Positions 1-8,642 of a DNA stretch of 64,000 nucleotides are shown in pieces. The position numbers and the translations under genes were made by a program. The stretch's first letter is position 1, and each line of letters starts with the position of its first letter. This DNA comes from Algoriphagus antarcticus (lineage in GTDB: Bacteria; Bacteroidota; Bacteroidia; Cytophagales; Cyclobacteriaceae): positions 1-64,000 of the forward strand of contig NZ_MSSW01000019.1 of the NCBI RefSeq assembly GCF_002150685.1. Direction: 5' to 3'. The notes beneath the pieces are model-generated. The model had not been told where the DNA came from, made no database searches, and saw only the letters and a program-made list of their open reading frames with translations.

Positions 1-436
1 AAGCAGCAGAGTCAACAAATGGTAAAAGCATCCTTGGTATTATTAGCCAGCTCCGAAGGAGCCTAACTATTCATGACCCTGTACGAAGTGCAGGGTTAAA
101 GATTTGTTGATTTTCCTGAGCCCCGAATGGGGTGATACTTACTTGTCACACCTATTCTAAGAGAATGCAGATTTTATTTTTGATGAAATTGAAGGAAACC
201 TCCCTGCAATCCTAAGAGATTTGAAAGTGCTAATCAAGTCTCCTTGATCTAGAATTACTGATTGAAAATCCTGTGATAGGAACTAAGGATTGCAAATCCC
301 GAGCAGCAAAAAGCAAGTGGAGACAAAGGAGAATGTTTATTTTATTGCTACCCGCTCTGAATTTTTTGATTTTTTAACTTTCTAGCATCGGTATTATAGT
401 ACAGTTTCTTTAGTTTTATAGCTAAAGCAACTGTTT
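1..436. repeat. Intergenic region with three GAA-loop hairpins
   Basis: No gene is visible in these 436 bases. Three short hairpins lie close together: GCTCC-GAA-GGAGC at 50-62, a nine-pair stem with a GAA loop at 76-96 (ACCCTGTAC against GTGCAGGGT), and CCCC-GAAT-GGGG at 121-132. Similar small hairpins recur at 20640-20735 and 46270-46360, so this looks like an interspersed repeat rather than a gene-specific element. The promoter for the lipoprotein array at 437 should lie in the AT-rich stretch 350-436, but no clean TAnnTTTG element is visible there. Confidence 0.55.
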
Positions 437-1579
437 ATGAAGAGATTGATTTTTTATTCAGCTCTATTATTTTCGCTGTATTCTTGCGAAACTAAAAAGA
501 ACTCCGAAACTTCCTCCAATGCTACTAACTCACTCGAAAACTTTTCCCTTTCCGTGGACACCGTCCAGGTTGATGTGGGTGAGGAGCTTTTTAATCCCGG
601 AAACTATTACCACCAAGATTTCAATACCGATCTGTCCAAAGGCTATTTCTTTTATCCCGAAAATGAAATCCATGAGATCGATCTCAATAGCCTGAAGCTG
701 GTGGAAAGGCATGTGTTCGAAGAAGACGGGCCTGACGCCATCCCTGATTACCTTAATTACATGCAGATGCTTCCCAATGAGGAAGTTTTCTTCGCCAACT
801 ATTCCCAAACAGGCATATATAAAATGACAGGAGAAAAGGTGAACGGCTACAAACTGCAGCCAGAAAATATTGATGGCATACCCAATGACGCGGGCTATTC
901 TCTGACGAATTCCATTCACATCTGTCCAGATAAATCCACTATCCTCAGCCTGCCAAATACCTTTGGAGAACCTATCGAAGGTCTTGCGGTAATCAATACC
1001 AATGAAATGAGTGCGAAAATCCTAGATCTTCCAGCACTTGCGCTATCAAGCAATTTCCAAATCGTCTTCAGGGAAGGAAATGGAGCCATGGCTTCGGGGG
1101 ATTACCAGAGAATCCAGTTCCTAAATGACAAATTCCTGATCTACAGTGGTGCCACGGCAGAAATTTATTCCTACGATTGGAAGACTGATTCTCTGCAACT
1201 TCACAGTTTTCCACATCAGGTTGTTCCGCTTACCAAAACTGGTGAAGTCACCAAAAATATGGATTCTAGGGAAAGCTATCGGGCAGCGGCCAGAGAGCTG
1301 ACCAAGCAGATTTCCTATGGACAGTTTTATTGGGATGAGACCCGGAAATCCTATTTCCGAATGGGGTCCATGAACTATCAATACAACGACGAGGGCAAGT
1401 TTATCAAAGCCGATATCTACCTATTTTCTTATGACAAAGAATTGAATCTGACCGGTGAAACGGAGGTGGACAGGTTGACTACTATGCCTTATGGCAGTTT
1501 TATGAAAGATGGCAAACTTTATAGGAGATGGGTGCAGGACGAAAATCCGGCATTTGTCGTGTACACATTTAACTTTTAA
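437..1579 (+). CDS. Array gene 1: DUF4221-like lipoprotein
   Basis: First member of a thirteen-gene tandem family of about 380-residue lipoproteins. A signal peptide ends in a lipobox (LYSC, Cys17), so the protein should be lipid-anchored in the envelope. Family marks are a DTVxVDxGxE segment near residue 41, a GPDAIP version of the family's EGPNGIG motif near residue 97, a WDETR...YFR block near residue 300, and a tail ending FNF. The many short strand-turn segments suggest a beta-propeller fold, and I believe the family is DUF4221, without a search to confirm it. It is the most divergent of genes 1-8: it lacks the MKKLLTIS leader, and its tail reads FVVYTFNF rather than FAVFTF. Function is unknown. 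Four nucleotides separate it from the next gene. Confidence 0.85.
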   Translation: MKRLIFYSALLFSLYSCETKKNSETSSNATNSLENFSLSVDTVQVDVGEELFNPGNYYHQDFNTDLSKGYFFYPENEIHEIDLNSLKLVERHVFEEDGPDAIPDYLNYMQMLPNEEVFFANYSQTGIYKMTGEKVNGYKLQPENIDGIPNDAGYSLTNSIHICPDKSTILSLPNTFGEPIEGLAVINTNEMSAKILDLPALALSSNFQIVFREGNGAMASGDYQRIQFLNDKFLIYSGATAEIYSYDWKTDSLQLHSFPHQVVPLTKTGEVTKNMDSRESYRAAARELTKQISYGQFYWDETRKSYFRMGSMNYQYNDEGKFIKADIYLFSYDKELNLTGETEVDRLTTMPYGSFMKDGKLYRRWVQDENPAFVVYTFNF

Positions 1580-1583
1580 ACCC

Positions 1584-2729
1584 ATGAAAAAACTACTGAC
1601 GATTTCACTTCTCGCCTTACTTTCTGCCTGTGGGGGCAAAGAATCTGCAACCTCTGAATCGGGGAATATTCTGGAAAACCTGACTTTCTCAGTCGATACG
1701 CTAGTGGTCGATGCTAAAAACGAGATCATCAACTTGTCCTCCGGAGCATTTTATTCTTCAGTTTCGCTTGATTTGAATTCCTATTATTATTTCGAACGCG
1801 ACCAAGCCCTTCTCAATGAAATAGATCTGGATAAACTTGAATTGGTAGGAAAACACGCCTTTTCCAAGGAAGGTCCGAATTCAATCGGCTTTAATCCCCC
1901 CTCAATCTATGCCCTAAAAAATGAGCGGTTTTTATTTGTATCTCCCTTAATAAATGTCGCTACTTATTTTAAGAATGGTGAAAAGGAGAAAAACTTAAAA
2001 TTCAACTTTCGCGAAATAGAAGGTTTAAATGTGGATGAGGAAGGGTTGATTACAAATCAAGCGATTCTATCCCACGATGAGAAATACCTATTTGCATTGG
2101 CTAAATCAAATCCTTCTTCTTCAGAGGTCCAGGTGATGGTTATTGACCACCAATCCAAAACTGGAAGAACCATTTCTTTGCCTAGAATGGTAGAGACCTT
2201 GAAATTTTCGGTAAGGTATAGTACGCCTGATCTCTACATGTATATAGGTGAACGCGTTCATCTTCAAATCCTAAATGAAAAATTATTTATCACCAGCACC
2301 GCATACACTGATATTTATGTGTATGACTATCTAAAAAATTCTCTTCAATTGGTTGAATTCCCGCACAGATTGGTTCTACCGAGGCAAGCGGCGGATATTA
2401 AAAATGAAGTCAACGATGAGAAAGAATTTGAAGCCGAGGGTGCCAAAATCTTATATCAAACAGGTTATGAGAAGTTTTTATGGGATGATCAGCGACAGCA
2501 ATATTTCAGAATCGGAAGAAAGAAAATTCAAAATGAAAATAAAGTCTTGGAGGAGAGGTTCGACATATTTCTTTTTACCTACGACTCTTATTTAAATCTA
2601 CTCGTTGAAACTCAGCTAGATGATTTAAATCAACTTCCTCAAAAACCATTCTTCAAAGACGGTAAGCTCTACTCCTATGTCAATGAGGAGGATGAGCTCG
2701 GCTTTGCAGTATTTACATTTAACTATTAA
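1584..2729 (+). CDS. Array gene 2: DUF4221-like lipoprotein
   Basis: Lipoprotein of 381 residues with lipobox LSAC (Cys16). The start chosen is the ATG at 1584, because it directly begins the MKKLLTIS leader shared with genes 3, 4, 6 and 8; an upstream in-frame extension would run back into gene 1. Family marks are SVDTLVVD, KEGPNSIG, a WDDQR...YFRIG block and the tail FAVFTFNY. DNA of the first 100 bases is nearly identical to that of gene 3, while the gene body is well diverged. It is probably co-transcribed with genes 1 and 3. Function is unknown. Confidence 0.87.
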   Translation: MKKLLTISLLALLSACGGKESATSESGNILENLTFSVDTLVVDAKNEIINLSSGAFYSSVSLDLNSYYYFERDQALLNEIDLDKLELVGKHAFSKEGPNSIGFNPPSIYALKNERFLFVSPLINVATYFKNGEKEKNLKFNFREIEGLNVDEEGLITNQAILSHDEKYLFALAKSNPSSSEVQVMVIDHQSKTGRTISLPRMVETLKFSVRYSTPDLYMYIGERVHLQILNEKLFITSTAYTDIYVYDYLKNSLQLVEFPHRLVLPRQAADIKNEVNDEKEFEAEGAKILYQTGYEKFLWDDQRQQYFRIGRKKIQNENKVLEERFDIFLFTYDSYLNLLVETQLDDLNQLPQKPFFKDGKLYSYVNEEDELGFAVFTFNY

Positions 2730-2733
2730 ACTC

Positions 2734-3873
2734 ATGAAAAAACTACTGACGATTTCAATTCTCGCCTTACTATCCGCCTGCGGAGGCAAAGAATCTGACA
2801 CCTCTGAATCGGGTAATATTCTGGAAAACCTCACTTATACTTTGGATACGCTTGTGGTGGATCCGGGTGAGGAAATTATCGACCTTTCAGGAGGATTGAG
2901 ACTTTCTAGCCTTTCTGATGACAAGAAGAAACTATATATGTTTACCCAGAAGGCCCATCAAATTGCTGTGATCAATCTAGACAGATTAGAGCTCGAAGAG
3001 TTTCTGACCTTCGAAGTGGAAGGTCCCAATGGGATAGGTCAATATGTCGGAACCATGCAGCTGCTGGATGGTGAAAAATTTTTACTATCGAGTTTCCAGA
3101 CTTCTGGGATATTTGATAGAAATGGGATCAAAACGCAAGACCTCAAGCTTAAACCACAGGATTACTCAGGAGTGGAGGTTGAAGGCGAAGCTCCGATGAA
3201 CTATAAACTGACCCAGTCTGCGGATGGCAAGCGGCTTTTCTCACTTCCTGGAGATTTTATGGAAGGATCAAGAGATTTGGCCATTTTGGATCCTAGTAAT
3301 AAATCAGGAAAGGTAGAAGATATACCAGCAATGGATAAGGCTGCAGAATTTAGAATTCTTCTTCAAAGTACTGACATGATGTCTATTTATGTGGAAGATG
3401 TCAACCTACAAGAATTCGATGGCCAGCTTTACATCAGCACTTCAGCAACGTCTGACATTTACCGCTATAACTATCAGCTTGATTCGTTGCAGCTTTTTCA
3501 TTTCCCACATCAGTTAGTGCCACCAGCCAAAACGGGTACGATCAAAAACAAAGTTTCTTCTGAAGAAGAATGGAGGGCCGAAATGGAAAAAGCATCAAGC
3601 CAGGTTGGATTTGAGAAAATGATGTGGGATGACAGCAGCAAGCATTTCTTCAGATTCGGTAGAAAAATGCTTCCAAAAGCAGATGAAGAAGCTCCTGCAA
3701 AAGCTGAAGTCTATCTATTTACATACGATGCTGATTTGAAGTTGATCGGTGAAAAACTTTTGGAAGATTTAGATCAAGTTCCTTCCTCTCCCTTCTTCAA
3801 AGACGGCAAACTTTGGTCTTATGTCAATGTCGAAGACGAGCTGGGCTTTGCAGTATTCACTTTTAACTATTAA
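2734..3873 (+). CDS. Array gene 3: DUF4221-like lipoprotein
   Basis: Lipoprotein of 379 residues starting at the ATG four nucleotides after gene 2. Lipobox LSAC with Cys16. It carries the consensus forms of the family motifs: LDTLVVDPGEEI, VEGPNGIG, WDDSS...FFRFG and the tail FAVFTFNY. The leader DNA and the following SESGNILENL segment match genes 2, 4 and 5 almost base for base, so this junction could recombine with the others. No catalytic residues can be recognised. A structural, binding or surface-exposed role is possible, but nothing in the sequence identifies a ligand. Confidence 0.87.
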   Translation: MKKLLTISILALLSACGGKESDTSESGNILENLTYTLDTLVVDPGEEIIDLSGGLRLSSLSDDKKKLYMFTQKAHQIAVINLDRLELEEFLTFEVEGPNGIGQYVGTMQLLDGEKFLLSSFQTSGIFDRNGIKTQDLKLKPQDYSGVEVEGEAPMNYKLTQSADGKRLFSLPGDFMEGSRDLAILDPSNKSGKVEDIPAMDKAAEFRILLQSTDMMSIYVEDVNLQEFDGQLYISTSATSDIYRYNYQLDSLQLFHFPHQLVPPAKTGTIKNKVSSEEEWRAEMEKASSQVGFEKMMWDDSSKHFFRFGRKMLPKADEEAPAKAEVYLFTYDADLKLIGEKLLEDLDQVPSSPFFKDGKLWSYVNVEDELGFAVFTFNY

Positions 3874-3877
3874 ACCC

Positions 3878-4055
3878 ATGAAAAAACTACTCACGATTTC
3901 AATTCTCGCCTTATTATCTGCCTGCGCAGGCAAAGAATCTGACACCTCTGAATCGGGTAATATTCTATTAAATCTCTCCTTTTCTGTGGATACTGTATGG
4001 CTTCACCGTTATGGAGGAAGATCCCGGATTCATCATTATCAATTTTGATTTTTGA
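3878..4055 (+). pseudogene. Array gene 4: remnant of a DUF4221-like lipoprotein
   Basis: The leader (MKKLLTIS, lipobox LSAC) and the first 43 or so residues match genes 2 and 3, through SFSVDTV. The open frame then loses similarity and stops at 4048 after 56 codons. In another frame, 4011-4055 reads DPG followed by IIIN, like the family's DPGEEIIN segment, and ends F-D-F-stop like the family's carboxyl end. The simplest reading is an out-of-frame internal deletion that removed about 320 codons and left both ends. The product, if made, would be a short lipid-modified peptide. Gene 5 starts ten nucleotides further on. Confidence 0.75.
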
Positions 4056-4065
4056 AACCCACATC

Positions 4066-5214
4066 ATGAAAAAACTACTACCTCTTCTATTACTTATCGT
4101 CCTTGCTTCCTGCGGTGAAAGTGGAAGTTCTCAGAAATCTGAATCGGGTAATATTCTCGAAAACCTCACTTATTCAATTGATACTGTGGTCGTCGATCCC
4201 GGCGAAGAAATCATAAATCTTTCCAACGGCCTTCGCTTATCCGATGTCTCTCAAGACAGGAGTCAAATGTATATTTTTAGTGAGGAAGAGGCCAAACTAT
4301 CCGTAATCGATCTAGACTTGCTCCAATTAAAGGGGAAAATCCCTTTTGAAAAAGAGGGGCCAAACGGTGTGGGAAATTACCTCTGGCAAATAAGCGCAAT
4401 TTCAGAAGGCAGTTTGCTAATAGGCACTTTTCAAGATGCCGCTATTTTTGATTTCAAAGGCCAAAAGTTGCAGGATATCAGATTGGATAAGGAGGATGTA
4501 AAGGGTATCGCCGAAAGCAAAGAACTGCAAAACAACAATCTGAGAGTGAGCCATGATCTGGAGCGATATTACACCTTGCCTGGATCAGTTTTCAGTACGG
4601 AAAATAAAATGGAACTGGCAGTGATCGATCGCAAAAGTCTGGATGGAAAGCTGATGACACTACCTGCACTGGAGATCAATTTAGACTTTACGCTAACGCT
4701 AACCAGTAAGGAAATTATCAATGTACAGGCTGAGGACATTTTCCTATTGGATCAAAACGGCAAATTTTACATTAGCTCAAGTGCTACAAGCGATCTCTAC
4801 GCATATGATCCGAAGGCAGATTCTTTGCAACTCTATTCCTTTCCAATCCAGTCCATCCCTAGGTCAAAAACTGATCCTCCCGGTCAAAGGAAGTTGACGG
4901 ATGTGGATGTTTGGAATGCAGAAATTGAAAAGATAAATACCCAAATCAGATATGGCCCTTTGCTCTGGGATGATAGCAGGCAGTATTTTTTCAGAATTGC
5001 CAGTATAAGGAAGTCTAATGCTGATCCAGAGATCAAAGCCAAAAATGATGTGTTTTTGCTGGCTTTTGACAAGGATATGAATTTACTGGGAGAGACACAG
5101 CTAGAAGAATTAATAGTCACACCTTCCTTTCCTTTCTTCAAAGATGGCAAACTATACTCTTATGTCAATGTGGAGGATGAGCTGGGCTTTGCGGTGTTCA
5201 CTTTTAACTTTTAA
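4066..5214 (+). CDS. Array gene 5: DUF4221-like lipoprotein
   Basis: Lipoprotein of 382 residues. The ATG at 4066 begins the leader MKKLLPLLLL with lipobox LASC (Cys16); this leader differs from its neighbours, although the following SESGNILENL segment is shared. Motifs present: SIDTVVVDPGEEI, KEGPNGVG, WDDSR...FFRIA and the tail FAVFTFNF. It follows the gene 4 remnant by ten nucleotides, the widest spacing in the first half of the array. The mosaic (own leader, shared next segment) is what gene conversion among neighbours would produce. Function is unknown. Confidence 0.87.
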   Translation: MKKLLPLLLLIVLASCGESGSSQKSESGNILENLTYSIDTVVVDPGEEIINLSNGLRLSDVSQDRSQMYIFSEEEAKLSVIDLDLLQLKGKIPFEKEGPNGVGNYLWQISAISEGSLLIGTFQDAAIFDFKGQKLQDIRLDKEDVKGIAESKELQNNNLRVSHDLERYYTLPGSVFSTENKMELAVIDRKSLDGKLMTLPALEINLDFTLTLTSKEIINVQAEDIFLLDQNGKFYISSSATSDLYAYDPKADSLQLYSFPIQSIPRSKTDPPGQRKLTDVDVWNAEIEKINTQIRYGPLLWDDSRQYFFRIASIRKSNADPEIKAKNDVFLLAFDKDMNLLGETQLEELIVTPSFPFFKDGKLYSYVNVEDELGFAVFTFNF

Positions 5215-5218
5215 ACCC

Positions 5219-6358
5219 ATGAAAAAACTACTGACGATTTCACTTCTCGCCTTATTATCTGCCTGTGGAGGCCAAGAGTCTGAATCCACTGAAGCTAAAA
5301 ATATTCTGGAAAACCTTACTTATTCAGTAGATACAGTAATGGTAGATGCAGGAGATGATCTCTTTAATTTATCTTTTGGCATACGCTCTCTGGATCTCAG
5401 TGAAGATGGGAAGCGCTTGTTTTACTTCGAGAATATGCCTCCAAAGCTTCTTCAAGTTGATTTGGAATCAAAAAAATTGCTTGGAAAAAAAGCATTTGAG
5501 GTAGAAGGACCAAATGGTATTGGAAGTTTTGTAGCAAAAATCGATGTAGGTCCCGATGGAAAACTTTTTTTAATGGGAAATACCGGATTAGGAATCTTTG
5601 ACCAAAGTGGAACTAAGGTCAAAGATTTAAAAATTGAGCCTGAAGGAATAGATTCTGAATTGGCAAAAAACTTTTTCAGCCTATACGGCAATTCTTTTTA
5701 TGATTGGGAAAATCAAAAAATTTATGCTTGGCCATTGGACGAAGGCTCTGAAACATTGGGTCTGATTAGCATTGATCTACAAACTAAAACTGCCAAGATT
5801 ATTGATACTCCAGAAATGGAAATCGTCAAAAAATACTCTATCCTATCCGAGGATAATGGATCATTTCAGGCCTCAGCCCAAAGAGTTTATTTATCAAAAC
5901 ATGATGAAAAAATTTTAATTGCCTGTTCTGCTATGGGAGACCTATATGAGTATGATCCACAAACTGACAATCTCAAGTTTATTGAAATCAATCATCAATT
6001 AGTTCCAAACCGGCTATCTGGCGAGGTCACCAATCAGCTGCATTCAAGTGGGGATTTCCTAAAAGAAATGGCAAGAATCAACTCCCAGATTATCTACCAA
6101 GATCCTAAATGGGACAAAAGTAGAAATCTGTTTTCTCGATTAGCAATGAAAGTATTACCGGGAAATAATCCCGATGAACCCAACAAATATGAATATTACC
6201 TCTTGGCTTACGATCAGAATTTCAATCTACTTGGTGAATCAAAATTGGAATTAAAAGATAGGATTGATTATTCCTTTTTCTGGAAAGACGGCAAGCTCTA
6301 TTCCTATGTCAATGTCGAGGACGTGCTCGGCTTCGCGGTATTCACATTTGATTTTTAA
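5219..6358 (+). CDS. Array gene 6: DUF4221-like lipoprotein
   Basis: Lipoprotein of 379 residues, start ATG at 5219, four nucleotides after gene 5. Lipobox LSAC (Cys16), then an SEAKNILENL-like segment shared with gene 7. Motifs: SVDTVMVDAGDD, VEGPNGIG, WDKSR...FSRLA and the tail FAVFTFDF. Gene 6 and gene 7 are visibly closer to each other than to the rest in the segment after the lipobox and around EGIDSELA, suggesting a recent duplication. Probably part of one long transcript. Function is unknown. Confidence 0.87.
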   Translation: MKKLLTISLLALLSACGGQESESTEAKNILENLTYSVDTVMVDAGDDLFNLSFGIRSLDLSEDGKRLFYFENMPPKLLQVDLESKKLLGKKAFEVEGPNGIGSFVAKIDVGPDGKLFLMGNTGLGIFDQSGTKVKDLKIEPEGIDSELAKNFFSLYGNSFYDWENQKIYAWPLDEGSETLGLISIDLQTKTAKIIDTPEMEIVKKYSILSEDNGSFQASAQRVYLSKHDEKILIACSAMGDLYEYDPQTDNLKFIEINHQLVPNRLSGEVTNQLHSSGDFLKEMARINSQIIYQDPKWDKSRNLFSRLAMKVLPGNNPDEPNKYEYYLLAYDQNFNLLGESKLELKDRIDYSFFWKDGKLYSYVNVEDVLGFAVFTFDF

Positions 6359-6364
6359 CCAACT

Positions 6365-7516
6365 ATGAAAAAGCTACTGGCGATTTCACTTCTTGCCTTA
6401 ATTGCTTCCTGTGACGGTAAAGATTCCGAATCTACTGAAACTAAAAATATCCTTGAGAATCTGACATACTCAGTGGATACGGTGATAGTAGATGCGGGCG
6501 ATGACTTTTTTGTTATCCCCTACGGACTTGGACGTACTGGGTTCACTCAGGACAAAGGGAGATTAGTGTTTTTTGAAAATGACCCGTTGAAACTCACCCA
6601 AGTAGATTTGAATGAATTGAAATTGATCAGCAAAACAGAATTTCAGAAAGAAGGTCCTAACGGCATTGGCCCCTACATCTCAGATTTTCAAATTGGTCCA
6701 AATGACGAACTAGCAATCCAGAGCTATGTCAGTTATGCCAAATTCAACATCGCAGGAGAAATAACCGAAAATCTAAAAGTGGTCCCAGAGGGTATAGATT
6801 CGGAACTGGCAAATGACTACCAAAAATTATATCAACGAGCAGTTTATGATTTTCAAAAAAATCAGATTTACACGCAGCCTTACAGAGAAGGTAACGCGGA
6901 AAAGGAGCTTTTTATAATAGTCCCCCAAAGCAAAAAAGTAACCTCACTGCCAATCCCAGAGATGAAATCTGTCAGCGATTTTAGTAGAACCTACTTGACA
7001 AAATCTGGCGAAAACACGATGATTAACTTTTTTGGTGTAAGTGACTTTATAGAAAAAGAAAACGGGTTCGTGTTGATTTCCGCAGCTCCTATGAGCGGTT
7101 TTTACCGATTGGATCCTGCGAAGGATAGTGTTGAATTCATAGATATCCAGCACCAGACCGTGCCCAATGAGTGGAATATCACAGTAATGAAAGAATATAA
7201 CGATGAAGCCACATTTCAGGAAGACAGTAGAAAAGTATATAAGCAGCTGAATTACATGGCCATCAAATGGGACGAAACGCGGGAAATGTACTTGAGACTT
7301 GGCCTAAAGACCTATTTTGGTGAAAGCCGTGAAGATCCCTCCACTTTTGAGGTTTACCTATTTGCATACGATGAGGATTTCAATGTGCTGGGTGAGACCA
7401 AGATCGAAGGAATAGAGGCAGTCCCTTCCGGTTACTTCTGGAAGGACGGTAAGCTCTGGTCTTCTGTCAATGTGGCCGATGAGCTGGGATTTGCGGTGTT
7501 CACTTTTGATTTTTAG
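6365..7516 (+). CDS. Array gene 7: DUF4221-like lipoprotein
   Basis: Lipoprotein of 383 residues, start six nucleotides after gene 6. Leader MKKLLAIS with lipobox IASC (Cys16). Motifs: SVDTVIVDAGDD, KEGPNGIG, WDETR...YLRLG and the tail FAVFTFDF. It shares the EGIDSELA stretch with gene 6 and is its closest relative here. The lipobox-proximal residues are charged (CDGKD), which could bear on export to the cell surface in Bacteroidota, but I cannot decide this from sequence. Function is unknown. Confidence 0.87.
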   Translation: MKKLLAISLLALIASCDGKDSESTETKNILENLTYSVDTVIVDAGDDFFVIPYGLGRTGFTQDKGRLVFFENDPLKLTQVDLNELKLISKTEFQKEGPNGIGPYISDFQIGPNDELAIQSYVSYAKFNIAGEITENLKVVPEGIDSELANDYQKLYQRAVYDFQKNQIYTQPYREGNAEKELFIIVPQSKKVTSLPIPEMKSVSDFSRTYLTKSGENTMINFFGVSDFIEKENGFVLISAAPMSGFYRLDPAKDSVEFIDIQHQTVPNEWNITVMKEYNDEATFQEDSRKVYKQLNYMAIKWDETREMYLRLGLKTYFGESREDPSTFEVYLFAYDEDFNVLGETKIEGIEAVPSGYFWKDGKLWSSVNVADELGFAVFTFDF

Positions 7517-7520
7517 ACCC

Positions 7521-8636
7521 ATGAAAAAACTACTCACGATTTCAATTGTCGCCTTACTCTCTGCTTGTGGCAATAACGATTTCGAATCCGCTGAAGCTAG
7601 GAATATCCTTGAAGACCTATCTATTACTATCGATACCGTGATGATAGATTCAAGAGGGAAAATCCTGGACATGAGAAGAGGCTATTCCGAATCCTCGATT
7701 TCCGAAGACAGAAAGTATGTCTTTCTATACAATTCACATTCATACCAGATTCAGCAGATCAATTTGGATAAGTTAGTCTGGGAAAAAGATTATGACTTTG
7801 AGGTAGAAGGGCCAAATGGAATCAGCACCATGGTTTTTTCGACACGATACCTAGGCGAGGATCAGTTTCTGATCACTTCCTACCGCAGGCTGGGAATTTT
7901 TGATGCCTCAGGGAGCAAGGATAAAGAACTCTCGATTTCATCGCTTCCTATATCATCGGATTTGGATGAGTTGGATTATGGGATTATCCTTTCCAAGGAT
8001 CAAAAAAGTCTCTTTTCAATTCCCGGAACTCGTTTTATGGGTTCCCGATCCTTTGCACGGGTCGATTTGGAAAGTTTTGAAATCAAAGAGTTTTCGATTC
8101 CTGAGCTAGATTGGATCACTGACCTTAAAGTAGTTTATATGGGGGGCTATTCTTTTCAGGAGACTTTACATCTCCATGAGCTGAATAATCAGATTCTGAT
8201 TTCAAGCCCTGCTTCGGCTGCTTTTTATCGCTATGATCAGGAGACTGATTCTTTGACCTATCATTCTTTTGTTCACAAGTTAAGTCCGGTAGCAAATGAT
8301 ATCCAACTCAAGTGGCAAGTAGAATCAATCGAGGAATATAGTGAGGAAATGGGTCGTTTCTTTGGAGGGATGTTTTTCGGGCCATTGATTTGGGATGAAA
8401 AAAGGGAGCTCTATTTCCGTTTTTCCAGAAAACCAACTGAGATGGACAGTCTACAACAAATTATTTCCAGTGAAATATTTCTACATGCCTATGACCAAAA
8501 GTTCACTTTGATTGGCGAATCCTTACTACCTATTTTTAATAGGCCAACCAATCCCTTCTTCAAAGACGGAAAGCTCTGGAGCTATGTCAATGTGGACGAT
8601 GAGCTGGGATTTGCAGTATTCACTTTTGATTTTTAA
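7521..8636 (+). CDS. Array gene 8: DUF4221-like lipoprotein
   Basis: Lipoprotein of 371 residues, start ATG at 7521, four nucleotides after gene 7. Leader MKKLLTIS, lipobox LSAC (Cys16). The second motif reads VEGPNGIS. The protein is slightly short and lacks a segment near the middle compared with genes 3 and 5. Other motifs are WDEKR...YFRFS and the tail FAVFTFDF. It is the last gene with this tail type; from gene 9 onward the tails read LAFVRLKP or close variants, so this is the boundary between two subfamilies in the array. Function is unknown. Confidence 0.87.
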   Translation: MKKLLTISIVALLSACGNNDFESAEARNILEDLSITIDTVMIDSRGKILDMRRGYSESSISEDRKYVFLYNSHSYQIQQINLDKLVWEKDYDFEVEGPNGISTMVFSTRYLGEDQFLITSYRRLGIFDASGSKDKELSISSLPISSDLDELDYGIILSKDQKSLFSIPGTRFMGSRSFARVDLESFEIKEFSIPELDWITDLKVVYMGGYSFQETLHLHELNNQILISSPASAAFYRYDQETDSLTYHSFVHKLSPVANDIQLKWQVESIEEYSEEMGRFFGGMFFGPLIWDEKRELYFRFSRKPTEMDSLQQIISSEIFLHAYDQKFTLIGESLLPIFNRPTNPFFKDGKLWSYVNVDDELGFAVFTFDF

Positions 8637-8642
8637 AAAATT

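Noticed and set aside
3997-4065. Upstream extension of array gene 5 through the gene 4 remnant
   Set aside because: The ATG at 4066 begins a proper leader and lipobox; the extension is out-of-frame debris from gene 4.
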